The notes under the pieces were generated by a model, which ran no database searches, was not told where the DNA came from, and saw only the letters and a list, made by a program, of their open reading frames with translations. From CAKVOD01 sp964489405 (lineage in GTDB: Bacteria; Bacillota; Clostridia; Christensenellales; UBA1242), in the NCBI GenBank assembly GCA_964489405.1, contig CAZAYL010000008.1, positions 1 through 41,609 on the forward strand: a DNA stretch of 41,609 nucleotides, given 5' to 3'. The position numbers were made by a program, and so were the translations under genes. Every line of letters begins with the position of its first letter. The first letter of the stretch is position 1. Shown piece by piece: positions 7,789-16,135 of this stretch.

Positions 7789-9066
7789 ATGGCAAGTACA
7801 AAGAAGAAAAAAATAAAAAAGAAAAATATTAGAATGACGTTTTCATGGGTAAGGTTTATTATATTTGTAATACTTGCAACTATGATTGCTTGTACATACT
7901 TTGTCAAAGAACCAATTGAGAAATTTGTAGCAGATTCATTGAATGTCAGCATCAAAAATACTGAATATGGCGATGTCATTTCAGCAGGCGACCTTGAAAT
8001 TCATTACATAGATGTCGGGCAGGGGGATAGTATAGCAATTCGTTTTCCCGACGACCAAACAATGCTTATCGATGCAGGTGATGCAAATGCAAAAAAACAG
8101 TTGATAAATTATCTAAATAACGCATTTTTCAAGAACGACCCATCGCGTGAATTTGATTATGTTCTACTCACGCATAGCGATTCCGACCACTGTGGCAGTA
8201 TGGTTGCAATATACGAAGAATACCAAGTAAATTGCAGTATTCGCCCATATGAATACTCCACCAAAAGCGCGCACGAACCAATCGGAAATCCTAACAACGC
8301 AAAGAAAAAAAGAACTGCAACATACGGCAAATATATAGACGCCATCTATGAAGAAAATGATATAGTTGGCGACACCGACGTCTGGTACGCGAAAGCGGGG
8401 TTGGAAATCAAAAGCAAAAATGCAAGCGTCGTGTATAACTTTGAGTTCTTAACCCCACAACAAACCTACTACGACGACGCAAACGACTATTCGCCAATGA
8501 TTTTACTTGAATATCAATCACTCAGTTTCCTTTTTACAGGCGACGGACAAACGGAACAGTTCAAAGAATTGGAACAATTGATTGAAAGCAACAAAGACAA
8601 TTTGAAAACGCGTCTTTCAAACATAACAGTCTATAAAGCGGCACACCACGGTAGTTCACTCCACGACTCTAACAACCTAAAAATTTTGAAAGCACTCAGC
8701 CCTGAAACAGTTGTCATCGAAGTTGGCAAAGACAACTCATACAAACACCCACATCAAGAATTTTTAGACTGGCTCGCCGAAGCCAAAGTGTCTAAAATTT
8801 ATCGAACCGACCAAAATGGCAACATCCTAATAGGGGTTAGCAAAACGGACGGCAATTTGAACGTCGTTACAGATATTGCAGTGGCGGACGCCCCGCAAGT
8901 GCTATATTATAGTTGGGAAATAATAGCGGGGAGTATACTATTTGTTGTGTTCATTCTCTGTTTCTATGACTATAACTACAAAAAACGCAAACTAATAAAA
9001 CAACTTTCATCAAATGAAACAGTCAAAGTTTCGGCATTAAAAGAAAAAAATGATAAAAATAAATGA
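7789..9066 (+). CDS. ComEC/Rec2-like metallo-beta-lactamase hydrolase with two membrane anchors
   Basis: A 425-residue protein. A Lys-rich N-terminus leads into a membrane helix (about 17-37). The metallo-beta-lactamase domain follows with HYIDVGQGDS at 72-81, the metal motif HSDSDH at 129-134, TGDGQ at 250-254 and AHHGSS at 285-290, all typical of the C-terminal hydrolase domain of ComEC and its stand-alone relatives. A second helix lies at about 372-394 with a short basic tail. The catalytic domain would thus sit between two anchors, probably outside the cell. Stand-alone ComEC-type hydrolases are thought to be nucleases or phosphodiesterases; substrate unknown. The start is the ATG at 7789 preceded by AAAGG; the open frame further upstream overlaps the promoter. 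No comEC channel domain is encoded nearby. Confidence 0.88.
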   Translation: MASTKKKKIKKKNIRMTFSWVRFIIFVILATMIACTYFVKEPIEKFVADSLNVSIKNTEYGDVISAGDLEIHYIDVGQGDSIAIRFPDDQTMLIDAGDANAKKQLINYLNNAFFKNDPSREFDYVLLTHSDSDHCGSMVAIYEEYQVNCSIRPYEYSTKSAHEPIGNPNNAKKKRTATYGKYIDAIYEENDIVGDTDVWYAKAGLEIKSKNASVVYNFEFLTPQQTYYDDANDYSPMILLEYQSLSFLFTGDGQTEQFKELEQLIESNKDNLKTRLSNITVYKAAHHGSSLHDSNNLKILKALSPETVVIEVGKDNSYKHPHQEFLDWLAEAKVSKIYRTDQNGNILIGVSKTDGNLNVVTDIAVADAPQVLYYSWEIIAGSILFVVFILCFYDYNYKKRKLIKQLSSNETVKVSALKEKNDKNK

Positions 9067-9076
9067 TATTTATAAC

Positions 9077-9138
9077 AAAAAAAGCGCTTGACACGTGCCG
9101 ATTTGCCATTGTGGGGCAATTCGCGTGCAAGCGTTTTT
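9077..9138. terminator. Bidirectional terminator between convergent genes
   Basis: An A-run plus CGCTTG...CACG pairs with CGTG...CAAGCG plus a T-run, giving an interrupted stem flanked by A and T on the two sides. It serves both the hydrolase gene on the plus strand and the gene at 9156-9821 on the minus strand. Confidence 0.7.
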
Positions 9139-9155
9139 GTATATGTATTTGTTAG

Positions 9156-9821
9156 TTAAGTGTTTTGTGTTGGTGCAGGTGTTGGGAATAGTGGCAAGTC
9201 GAAGTAACCCGAGCAAACATCGTCAGTAAAACTTTGACAAGGTGGTATCAAGCAGTACCCATAACTAGGTACAAGAATTTCCGCATCTGCTACAACTTTC
9301 AAAATTAGCGCCAAACAACAATTGACTGTGAGCGGTGAGCTAGCGCCATCAGGGAATGTCCCCTCAGTCAAAATGACCCCGCCCGAAGCCTGTATGCGAT
9401 ATGGCATAATTGATGGTTGCGGTACATACAAAACAACGTCTTCATCAACAGTAAATTCGCCTTGCGCCGTGCCTGCTACATTATTTGCGTCTGTGTAAAC
9501 AATATCTACAGGAATTGTAACAGTTGCACGTACTCGCGCAAAATTTGGTCGGTCTTCAAGCCTTTCAATCGAGAGATTTGACACCGAGAAAGGCCGATTT
9601 GTCGAGTTTTGCCCCGAAACAAATGTTAGTGGCAATGTTGGATTGGCAGGATTAAACCCACTTAGCGGAATCACTTGCCCCTCAAGCTGTGTTTGTTGCA
9701 AGCACGCGTCAAAAACTTTTTGTGTTTGAATGCAAATTCTCTCGCACAAACCATTCAGCGCATTGCCTTGAATAATCCCAGGTGTCCTATCCCCACGAAT
9801 ATTTCCGATAAAAAATGACAT
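9156..9821 (-). CDS. Cysteine-containing protein of unknown function, clostridial type
   Basis: A 221-residue protein with no signal peptide or membrane helix. It begins with a motif LCERICIQTQKVFDACLQQ at about 25-43 (Cys26, Cys30, Cys40), continues with a beta-rich middle (about 70-165) and ends with more cysteines (NCC, GYC, PPC, DVC) and a Pro-rich tail. AAGGAGG (9828-9834 on the minus strand) fixes the start. The pattern reminds me of uncharacterised clostridial proteins that may be spore-surface or coat related, but I cannot name the family. The gene stands alone on the minus strand between two plus-strand units, which fits independent, perhaps sporulation-specific, expression. I do not see a convincing sporulation promoter. 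Confidence 0.75.
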   Translation of the reverse strand: MSFFIGNIRGDRTPGIIQGNALNGLCERICIQTQKVFDACLQQTQLEGQVIPLSGFNPANPTLPLTFVSGQNSTNRPFSVSNLSIERLEDRPNFARVRATVTIPVDIVYTDANNVAGTAQGEFTVDEDVVLYVPQPSIMPYRIQASGGVILTEGTFPDGASSPLTVNCCLALILKVVADAEILVPSYGYCLIPPCQSFTDDVCSGYFDLPLFPTPAPTQNT

Positions 9822-9882
9822 ATTTTCCTCCTTATAGTTTCTAATAAATAATATGTGTAATCAAACGCAATTGTGATAACAT

Positions 9883-9911
9883 TTGACATTTGTACCGAAA
9901 ATTGATATACT
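9883..9911 (+). promoter_or_regulatory. Sigma-A promoter of ysxC
   Basis: TTGACA and TATACT with a 17-nt spacer, 47 nt before the ysxC start codon. Confidence 0.75.
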
Positions 9912-9958
9912 TTGCTTGCGAAAAATATAAAAATGACAAAGTTTAGGAGAATAGCACT

Positions 9959-10906
9959 ATGATTATAAAGAAAGCAGAGTTTATCACAAGTTTAGCGAAA
10001 ATTAACAACTATGTTGATTTTAATTTGCCTGAAATCGCATTTGTTGGTAGAAGCAATGTCGGAAAATCAAGCCTAATCAATGCGTTGACAAATCGCAACA
10101 AACTCGCCAAAACAAGTAGTATGCCAGGGCGCACTCGCCTTGTCAATTATTTTTTAATCAATGACCGTTTTATGCTCGTCGACCTTCCAGGGTATGGCTT
10201 TGCCGTTGCAAGTAAAGAAGCGCAAAAAGAGTGGCAAACACTGATTTCAGGATACTTACAAAGGTCAAACGCCCTCAAAATGGTGTTCGTTCTCGTCGAC
10301 ATTCGCATAAAACCAACTGACCTTGACAAACAAATGCTCGAATATTTGTATTACTATAACATCCCATTCAAAGTCATTGCGACTAAAACCGACAAAATCG
10401 GCAAAACTAAAATCACCGCTCAAGTACAAACGATTGCAACTGAACTTGGACTCGGTACCGCCGACATTATCCCCGTCTCAGCATCAGAAAAAAACAATCT
10501 TGGTGCCGTGCTTGATTTTATGGATAACACCCTTGATTATGCAAATTTGCGCATCGACAAAGGGAAATTGTCAATTATTAAAGAAAAGGACAAGCCCCAA
10601 GGTATCGTCGTAGGGTCAGGCGAGAATATTCAAAAAATTGTCTTGCGTGAAAAAGAATGCAAAAATTTAAATATTGCAAAGCAAAACAAATCAAAAAAAG
10701 AGCAAAAAAACAGCAAAAAATCAACAACAAAACCTGAGCGCAAAAACAAAAGCAATACATCAAGCGTTTCTAAGAAAAAAGACACTATAAGCGCCAAATC
10801 AAACGCATCTAAATCTAAATTAGATAAAGCGAGCGAAAAGTCGAAAGATGTCAAGACCAAACACACCCCACGTTATATTTTAAAAAATAGGAAAGCAAAA
10901 AAATGA
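9959..10906 (+). CDS. ysxC: Ribosome biogenesis GTPase YsxC/EngB with a long basic tail
   Basis: A 315-residue TRAFAC-class GTPase. G1 is GRSNVGKS at 30-37, G3 is DLPG at 75-78, G4 is TKTD at 142-145 and G5 is SAS at 174-176; MPGRTR at 55-60 is the family's switch I region. EngB acts in late assembly of the 50S ribosomal subunit. The GTPase domain ends near residue 195-200, the usual full length. Here about 115 further residues follow, dominated by Lys, Ser, Asn and Thr (for example KSKKEQKNSKKSTTKPERK), likely disordered and RNA-binding. The stop codon overlaps the start of the next gene (ATGA), so the two are translationally coupled. Confidence 0.95.
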   Translation: MIIKKAEFITSLAKINNYVDFNLPEIAFVGRSNVGKSSLINALTNRNKLAKTSSMPGRTRLVNYFLINDRFMLVDLPGYGFAVASKEAQKEWQTLISGYLQRSNALKMVFVLVDIRIKPTDLDKQMLEYLYYYNIPFKVIATKTDKIGKTKITAQVQTIATELGLGTADIIPVSASEKNNLGAVLDFMDNTLDYANLRIDKGKLSIIKEKDKPQGIVVGSGENIQKIVLREKECKNLNIAKQNKSKKEQKNSKKSTTKPERKNKSNTSSVSKKKDTISAKSNASKSKLDKASEKSKDVKTKHTPRYILKNRKAKK

Positions 10907-11607
10907 AAGTCTACGCCATAAGTGATTTACATCTATCAATATCCACTCCCAAACCAATGGACATATTTGGGCACATCTGGGACAACTACACTGAAGATAT
11001 CGAAAAAGATTGGAATGAGAAAGTTACCGACGACGACATCGTACTACTTGCAGGCGATTTTTCATGGGCAATGTACCTAGAATACGCCGTCAAAGATTAT
11101 GACTATCTTAAAAATCTCAAAGGACGCAAAGTTATGGTGCGTGGCAATCACGATTATTGGTGGCAATCAATTTCAGCTGTCCGCAACTCCGCGCCAAGTG
11201 ATATGTTTTTTTTGCAAAATGACTGCGTTCGCTTTGAAAATATTTTAATTTGCGGAACGCGTGGCTGGACAGTACCCGAGCGTGGGCGTGAACAAACTGA
11301 TGAAGATTTAAAAATCTACAAGCGCGAACTTATTAGACTAGAACTCGCCCTCCAAAGCGCTCAAAAACTTCGCAAACAAGGGGATATATTGATTGTGATG
11401 ATTCATTACCCCCCATTTAATAGCACAATTGACGACAGCGATTTTACTAGTCTTATGGAAAAATACAATGCCAACATCTGTGTCTTTGGACACCTGCACG
11501 GCAATAAAGTGCGCTCACGCCTAGAATATAACAAAAACGGCATCGACTATTACTTAACAAGTTGCGACAAACTTGAAAATAAATTGAAATTTATTTGTTC
11601 TACCTAA
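10903..11607 (+). CDS. Calcineurin-like metallophosphoesterase
   Basis: A 234-residue protein with the complete metallophosphoesterase motif set: SDLHLS near residues 7-12 (Asp8, His10), GDFSW at 51-55, GNHDYWW at 81-87, HYPP near 168 and GHLHG near 197. These residues bind the di-metal centre. No signal peptide, so cytoplasmic. It belongs to the group of Firmicute predicted phosphohydrolases often found near ribosome or cell-wall genes; the substrate is unknown. Its ATG overlaps the ysxC stop codon by four bases, which indicates one operon driven by the promoter at 9883-9911. Confidence 0.92.
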   Translation: MKVYAISDLHLSISTPKPMDIFGHIWDNYTEDIEKDWNEKVTDDDIVLLAGDFSWAMYLEYAVKDYDYLKNLKGRKVMVRGNHDYWWQSISAVRNSAPSDMFFLQNDCVRFENILICGTRGWTVPERGREQTDEDLKIYKRELIRLELALQSAQKLRKQGDILIVMIHYPPFNSTIDDSDFTSLMEKYNANICVFGHLHGNKVRSRLEYNKNGIDYYLTSCDKLENKLKFICST

Positions 11608-11723
11608 TTTAAGTCCACTTTAAACAAAAAAGCACAACTAAAACTCAAAGGAATGTGCATTTTGTAAATATCTAAAAACTAAAATGATGCACAAAACCCA
11701 TTTTGTAATCTAATGAAAAAGCA
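11608..11723. other. Intergenic stretch with weak hairpin and a short direct repeat
   Basis: Part of the 335-bp gap before mraZ. A weak hairpin (GCACA paired with TGTGC, 11632-11658) and two copies of CATTTTGTAA are visible. I see no gene. Confidence 0.35.
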
Positions 11724-11762
11724 AAAAAATACACACTGTTGATAACCAGTGTGTATTTTTTA
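11724..11762. terminator. Strong bidirectional-type terminator upstream of mraZ
   Basis: AAAAAATACACACTG pairs with CAGTGTGTATTTTTT around an 8-nt loop. It insulates the cell-wall operon from the ysxC unit. Confidence 0.9.
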
Positions 11763-11862
11763 CGTAAAAAATAGTTAAATACTTAACAAATAATTAAAAC
11801 AAATGTTTCATAAAAATGAGAAAAAGCCAAAAAAATATGTGCAATATCAACAAATTATACAC

Positions 11863-11902
11863 AAAATGTGCAAAAGTGTTCAAAAATGGTTGATTGTGGG
11901 CA
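11863..11902 (+). promoter_or_regulatory. Putative MraZ operator: four 10-bp direct repeats
   Basis: Four consecutive decamers AAAATGTGCA, AAAGTGTTCA, AAAATGGTTG and ATTGTGGGCA share the core (A/G)TG(T/G)(G/T) at an exact 10-bp period. MraZ autoregulators are known to bind tandem GTG-core repeats spaced by one helical turn before the division and cell-wall operon. The third and fourth repeats overlap the -35 box at 11890-11895, consistent with autorepression. Confidence 0.65.
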
Positions 11903-11918
11903 AAATATGTAGTATAAT
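11890..11918 (+). promoter_or_regulatory. Sigma-A promoter of the mraZ operon
   Basis: TTGATT and TATAAT with a 17-nt spacer; start of transcription would be near 11925, with AAGGAG at 11928-11933 right after it. Confidence 0.8.
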
Positions 11919-11942
11919 ATGTGCAACAAGGAGTAGTGTACT

Positions 11943-12374
11943 ATGTTGTTGGGGACGTATTGTTATTCAGTCGATGAAAAGGGGCGTATCCGTATGCCAC
12001 AAAAACTCAAATCACAACTTGGCGAAAATTTTGTTGTTACCAAAGGTTCAAATGGCTGTCTTTTTGTGTTTTCTCAAGAAGAACTCAAAAGTAGTATCTA
12101 CGATAAATTAAAAGAGTTACCATTGACAGCGATAAATGCGCAAAAACCTTTGAGAATGATTATGTCGTCCGCATTTGAAGTGCAGGAGGATAGCGTCGGA
12201 AGGTTTACATTGCCAGCGATTTTGAGAGAATTTGCACAAATTGAAAAAAATATCATCATCATCGGTGTCGGTTCACGTTGCGAAATTTGGAGCGAGGAAC
12301 GCTGGAACGCGTACAACTCAGACGCGCAAAATTTCGACGAAAATTTTTCACAACTTAGCGAATTTAATATCTAA
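11943..12374 (+). CDS. mraZ: MraZ, transcriptional regulator of the division and cell-wall cluster
   Basis: A 143-residue protein with two tandem AbrB-like SpoVT/MraZ half-domains: YSVDEKGRIRMPQKL near 8-22 and QEDSVGRFTLPAIL near 80-93, each with the D-x-K/V-G-R signature of the family. MraZ forms ring-like oligomers that bind repeated GTG-core boxes and repress the cluster's own promoter. It is the first gene of the operon and the repeats at 11863-11902 look like its target. Length is typical. rsmH follows after 86 bases. Confidence 0.96.
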   Translation: MLLGTYCYSVDEKGRIRMPQKLKSQLGENFVVTKGSNGCLFVFSQEELKSSIYDKLKELPLTAINAQKPLRMIMSSAFEVQEDSVGRFTLPAILREFAQIEKNIIIIGVGSRCEIWSEERWNAYNSDAQNFDENFSQLSEFNI

Positions 12375-12460
12375 TTAAATTACAATCTAAAGTCGAGCGC
12401 AAGAATGTTAAGAGCTATACGTCTTGCAGTCTTTGTGAAATAGCAATGGAGGACAGAAAA

Positions 12461-13390
12461 ATGTTCAAGCATTATTCAGTTATGCTTAATGAGTGCATAG
12501 AAAATCTGCAAATTTTGCCAAACGGCACTTATATCGATTGCACCGCAGGTGGTGGTGGGCACAGTTTTGAAATTGCCAAGCGCCTAAGCCCACGCGGGAA
12601 ACTTATCGCAATAGACAAAGACATAGACGCAATCAATGAATGCAAGAAAAGATTAGTGCAATTTGATAATTGCATACTTGTCCACAACGATTTTCACAAT
12701 TTTGACGAAATACTTAAAGATTTAAATATCTCAAAAGTTGACGGCATAATGATAGATTTAGGCGTCTCTAGTTTCCAAATTGACACCGCCGAGCGTGGCT
12801 TTTCATATAGATTCGACGCCCCACTTGATATGCGAATGAACAAAGAGCAAAGTTTATCCGCCTATGAAATTGTCAATGATTATACCGAAGAAGAATTGAC
12901 CAAAATTTTCTTTGAATACGGCGAAGAAAAATTTTCGCGCAAAATTGCCAAAGCAATTGTCAACGCACGCAAAGAAAAACCAATAACAACAACCCTACAA
13001 TTAGTTGCCGTTGCCGAAAACGTTTTGCCAGCCCACGTGCGATTTGCCGAAGGGCATAGTTGCAAAAGAATATTCCAAGCAATACGAATCGAAGTCAATG
13101 GCGAAATTGATGGTTTGAAAAACGCCCTAAAAGTGATGTGTAATTCCCTTAATGTCGGCGGACGAATGTGTGTTTTATCATTTCATAGTCTTGAAGATAG
13201 AATTGTCAAGGATACGTTTAAGGAATTAGCCACCGATTGCATTTGCCCCAAAGAATTACCAATATGCGTGTGCCACCACAAACGCACACTTGATATAATC
13301 ACAAAGAAACCGATTGTCGCAACCCCCGCAGAACTTGAAGAAAATTCACGTTCTCAAAGCGCAAAACTCCGCGTCGTCGAGCGCGTGTAA
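12461..13390 (+). CDS. rsmH: 16S rRNA (cytosine-1402-N4)-methyltransferase RsmH
   Basis: A 309-residue SAM-dependent methyltransferase (formerly MraW). It begins FKHYSVMLNECIENL and shows the SAM-binding loop YIDCTAGGGGHS, DGIMIDLGVSSFQID, ERGFSYRFDAPLDMRM and the C-terminal CVLSFHSLEDRIVK, all diagnostic for the family. It methylates C1402 in the decoding centre of the 30S subunit. An ATG also exists at 12446, but it overlaps the GGAGG (12448-12452) that serves the ATG at 12461, so the later start is chosen. The position after mraZ is the conserved order. Confidence 0.96.
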   Translation: MFKHYSVMLNECIENLQILPNGTYIDCTAGGGGHSFEIAKRLSPRGKLIAIDKDIDAINECKKRLVQFDNCILVHNDFHNFDEILKDLNISKVDGIMIDLGVSSFQIDTAERGFSYRFDAPLDMRMNKEQSLSAYEIVNDYTEEELTKIFFEYGEEKFSRKIAKAIVNARKEKPITTTLQLVAVAENVLPAHVRFAEGHSCKRIFQAIRIEVNGEIDGLKNALKVMCNSLNVGGRMCVLSFHSLEDRIVKDTFKELATDCICPKELPICVCHHKRTLDIITKKPIVATPAELEENSRSQSAKLRVVERV

Positions 13391-13445
13391 AAAATTTATA
13401 GCCATATAGCAATGTTCTAAAAAACTAAAAAAGGAGTATAATATT

Positions 13446-14165
13446 ATGTCAACGGAAATCAAAACCGCAACCCAAACAAAAGTTGAAACACAAAAGAAAG
13501 ACGCCAAGAAAATTTTATTTGATTGGGCAGATATTGAAGACGAGAATGAAATCTCAGACATCTCAAAAGCAAAACTAACCGAATTCTCAACATCTCACGA
13601 AACAGAAAAATTAAAGAATATTTATGACAATTACGACCTTGTCGATTTTGTCAAAGACACAGGCACAACAGACAAAGATGTCGTGCATAAGCAAAAACAA
13701 ATTGAGCAAGAGTTTGAGCAAATCGCAACATCCGCGATCTCGCCAACCCCGTCAAAAATTGAGTATCAAAAACTCAATACTCCTAAGGTCAACGCGCGCA
13801 AAAATTTGAAAGCGAAATTGAATTTTCGTGGCAAATTGATGTTGATTGGTTATTCCGCAGTTATCGCAGTGATGGGCTTCTTGACGATTTTTAACATCGT
13901 CCAAATCAACAAAATCAATGCCGAAAATGCGCGAATAGAAACGCAAATTTCGCAAAAAGAAAATTCACTCGATGAACTATTCAATACCTACAAAGAACTA
14001 AATAACGAAAATAAAATTTCGGAAATCGTTCAAAATAAAAATATGACAAAAATTGAGTCGCAAAGCACAACAAACATCGCGCTCCGCGACCCAAAACAAT
14101 ATACAAAGGAAAGCAATTGGTTTGATTCCGTATGCAATTTTTTCAGCAGTTTATTTGGAGGCTGA
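13446..14165 (+). CDS. ftsL: FtsL/DivIC-like bitopic division protein with a long cytoplasmic domain
   Basis: A 239-residue protein. Residues 1-129 are charged and probably cytoplasmic, 130-152 form one membrane helix (LMLIGYSAVIAVMGFLTIF), and 153-190 form a coiled coil, with a short C-terminal region. The single helix plus extracytoplasmic coiled coil, and the place between rsmH and the PBP gene, are the hallmarks of FtsL, which links FtsI/FtsW to the divisome. FtsL sequences are poorly conserved, so position and topology carry the call. The cytoplasmic part is several times longer than in typical FtsL. AAAGGAG precedes the start; the PBP gene begins one base after its stop codon. Confidence 0.75.
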   Translation: MSTEIKTATQTKVETQKKDAKKILFDWADIEDENEISDISKAKLTEFSTSHETEKLKNIYDNYDLVDFVKDTGTTDKDVVHKQKQIEQEFEQIATSAISPTPSKIEYQKLNTPKVNARKNLKAKLNFRGKLMLIGYSAVIAVMGFLTIFNIVQINKINAENARIETQISQKENSLDELFNTYKELNNENKISEIVQNKNMTKIESQSTTNIALRDPKQYTKESNWFDSVCNFFSSLFGG

Positions 14166-14166
14166 T

Positions 14167-16071
14167 ATGAAAACAAACTTTTCTTTGTTGTCTATCCACA
14201 AAAGGCTTTTGACTGCTACAGTTTCAATAGCCTTTATTTTTTTTGCCTTGTTTGGCAGACTCTTTTGGGTGCAAATAATTAGTGGCGCAAAATACAGCGC
14301 CCGCGCCATTGACCAATGGACGCGCGACTTGCCACTTGAGGCAAAGCGTGGGGCAATTCTCGACCGCAACGGCAACGCACTCGCCGTCTGCAATACTACA
14401 TATAATTGTTACGTCCGCCCAAACGCCGTCTCCGACGCTACACACGTCGCAAAAGTTTTGTCAAAAACCCTAGATATATCATTCGACAAAACCTACCAAC
14501 TTGCAAGTACTCGAGGCGTTTCCGAAGCACTCGTGAAAATGCAAATCACAAGCGAACAAATGAACGCAATTATCTCAGCAAACGCGTTCGGCGTCTATTT
14601 CTCGCAAAATAACGAAAGATATTATCCATATGGCGACTTATTGACGCAAGTGCTCGGTTTCTTGAGTATCGACAATCAAGGGCAGTCAGGACTTGAAGCA
14701 TACTATAATAATTATTTAAAAGGCACCAACGGCAAAGCATTAACCGAAGGCGACCTAATCGGGCGCGAACTAAAAACAAATCTCATCGAATACTTGCCAA
14801 GCATCGACGGCAATTCAATAATAACATCTCTCGACCTATCACTGCAAGTCGCACTCGAAAATACGCTAAACGTCATAATGACCGAACAAAAAGCCAAAAG
14901 CGCAACTGGAATCTTGATGAACCCCAACACTGGCGAAATTTTGGCAATGAGTAGTAAACCTAGCTTTGACCTTAATAGCCCACCGCGCGACGACATCTCA
15001 AATATGATGTCAATTTCAAAAAATAAAGCAATTACAGACGTCTATGAACCGGGTTCAACATTCAAAATTTTAACAATCGCCTCCGCATTAGAAGAAAATC
15101 TAACAACCGAAGACGAGCATTTTTACGACCCAGGATACCGCATAATCGACGGGCAAAAAATAAAATGTTGGCGTACAATCGGGCACGGCAGTCAAACACT
15201 TGCCGAAGGGTTGATGAACTCTTGCAACTCCGTTTTTATGGATTTAGCACTCAGAATGGGAACGAAAACTTTTTATAAATATCTCCAAGATTTCGGCATC
15301 AGCAACACAACAAATGTCGACTTTTTGGGCGAAAGTAGCGGAATATTGATGCCACAAAATGACGTCAAAAATGTCGACCTAGCGCGCATCGGCTTCGGGC
15401 ACGCCGTCGCTGTCACAATGATAGGTTTACTCTCCGCCGTCGCGTGTGTCATAAATGGCGGAACAACCATCACGCCAAGTTTTGTGTCAGCAATCAAATC
15501 TCCCAGCGGGCAAGCTATTCATCTCAAAAATGGCACAGGCGAACGCGTCATCAGTGAAAGCACAAGCAAGCGCGTCCGCAATATGCTAGCGCAAGTCGTC
15601 AACAAGCAAGAAGCCCTCTCCTTTATCCCCGGCTACGACGTCGGGGGCAAAACAGGAACATCACAAACCTATAAGAATGGCGTCATCGCAAGTGGCAAAT
15701 ATATTTCATCATTCATCGGCATATATCCCGCCGAAAAACCCGATTATCTACTGCTAATAGCCGTCGACGAGCCCAGCAACGGCGCATATTACGGCAGTGT
15801 GGTTGCTTTACCATACGGGAAAATGTACTTTGAGCAAATGTTCAAAATTTTAAACATAGAACCAACTTACATAGAAAACGACGCAAAAAAATTAGAGAAA
15901 ATAGTAACTATTCCCAACGTTGTCGGCAAAGGACTCGCAACCGCAGTCGCTGAACTCATCGAAGTAGGCTTGCAATACGAAATTCAAGGCGACGGCACCA
16001 TTGTCAAAGAACAACTCTTGCCCGCAGGAACAAAAACCCACAAAAACGACACCGTCCTATTAATAACATAA
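14167..16071 (+). CDS. Class B penicillin-binding protein with one PASTA domain (FtsI/SpoVD type)
   Basis: A 634-residue transpeptidase. A membrane helix near 15-37 is followed by the dimerisation module (EAKRGAILDRNGNALAV near 59-75) and the transpeptidase domain with SxxK = STFK at 297-300, SxN = SCN at 352-354 and KTG = KTGT at 495-498. A single PASTA domain (about 575-634, IPNVVGKGLATAVAEL) ends the protein. It cross-links septal peptidoglycan outside the membrane. One C-terminal PASTA repeat is the SpoVD layout, but many clostridia have only one such gene serving division, so FtsI or SpoVD cannot be separated here. The ATG at 14167 follows GGAGG at 14157-14161; the frame is open further upstream inside ftsL but that part lacks homology. 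Confidence 0.93.
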   Translation: MKTNFSLLSIHKRLLTATVSIAFIFFALFGRLFWVQIISGAKYSARAIDQWTRDLPLEAKRGAILDRNGNALAVCNTTYNCYVRPNAVSDATHVAKVLSKTLDISFDKTYQLASTRGVSEALVKMQITSEQMNAIISANAFGVYFSQNNERYYPYGDLLTQVLGFLSIDNQGQSGLEAYYNNYLKGTNGKALTEGDLIGRELKTNLIEYLPSIDGNSIITSLDLSLQVALENTLNVIMTEQKAKSATGILMNPNTGEILAMSSKPSFDLNSPPRDDISNMMSISKNKAITDVYEPGSTFKILTIASALEENLTTEDEHFYDPGYRIIDGQKIKCWRTIGHGSQTLAEGLMNSCNSVFMDLALRMGTKTFYKYLQDFGISNTTNVDFLGESSGILMPQNDVKNVDLARIGFGHAVAVTMIGLLSAVACVINGGTTITPSFVSAIKSPSGQAIHLKNGTGERVISESTSKRVRNMLAQVVNKQEALSFIPGYDVGGKTGTSQTYKNGVIASGKYISSFIGIYPAEKPDYLLLIAVDEPSNGAYYGSVVALPYGKMYFEQMFKILNIEPTYIENDAKKLEKIVTIPNVVGKGLATAVAELIEVGLQYEIQGDGTIVKEQLLPAGTKTHKNDTVLLIT

Positions 16072-16135
16072 TCAAAAATATTGCAACAATGCACCGCACA
16101 CAAGCGTCCTAGCATAAATAATAAAAGGAGCAAAT

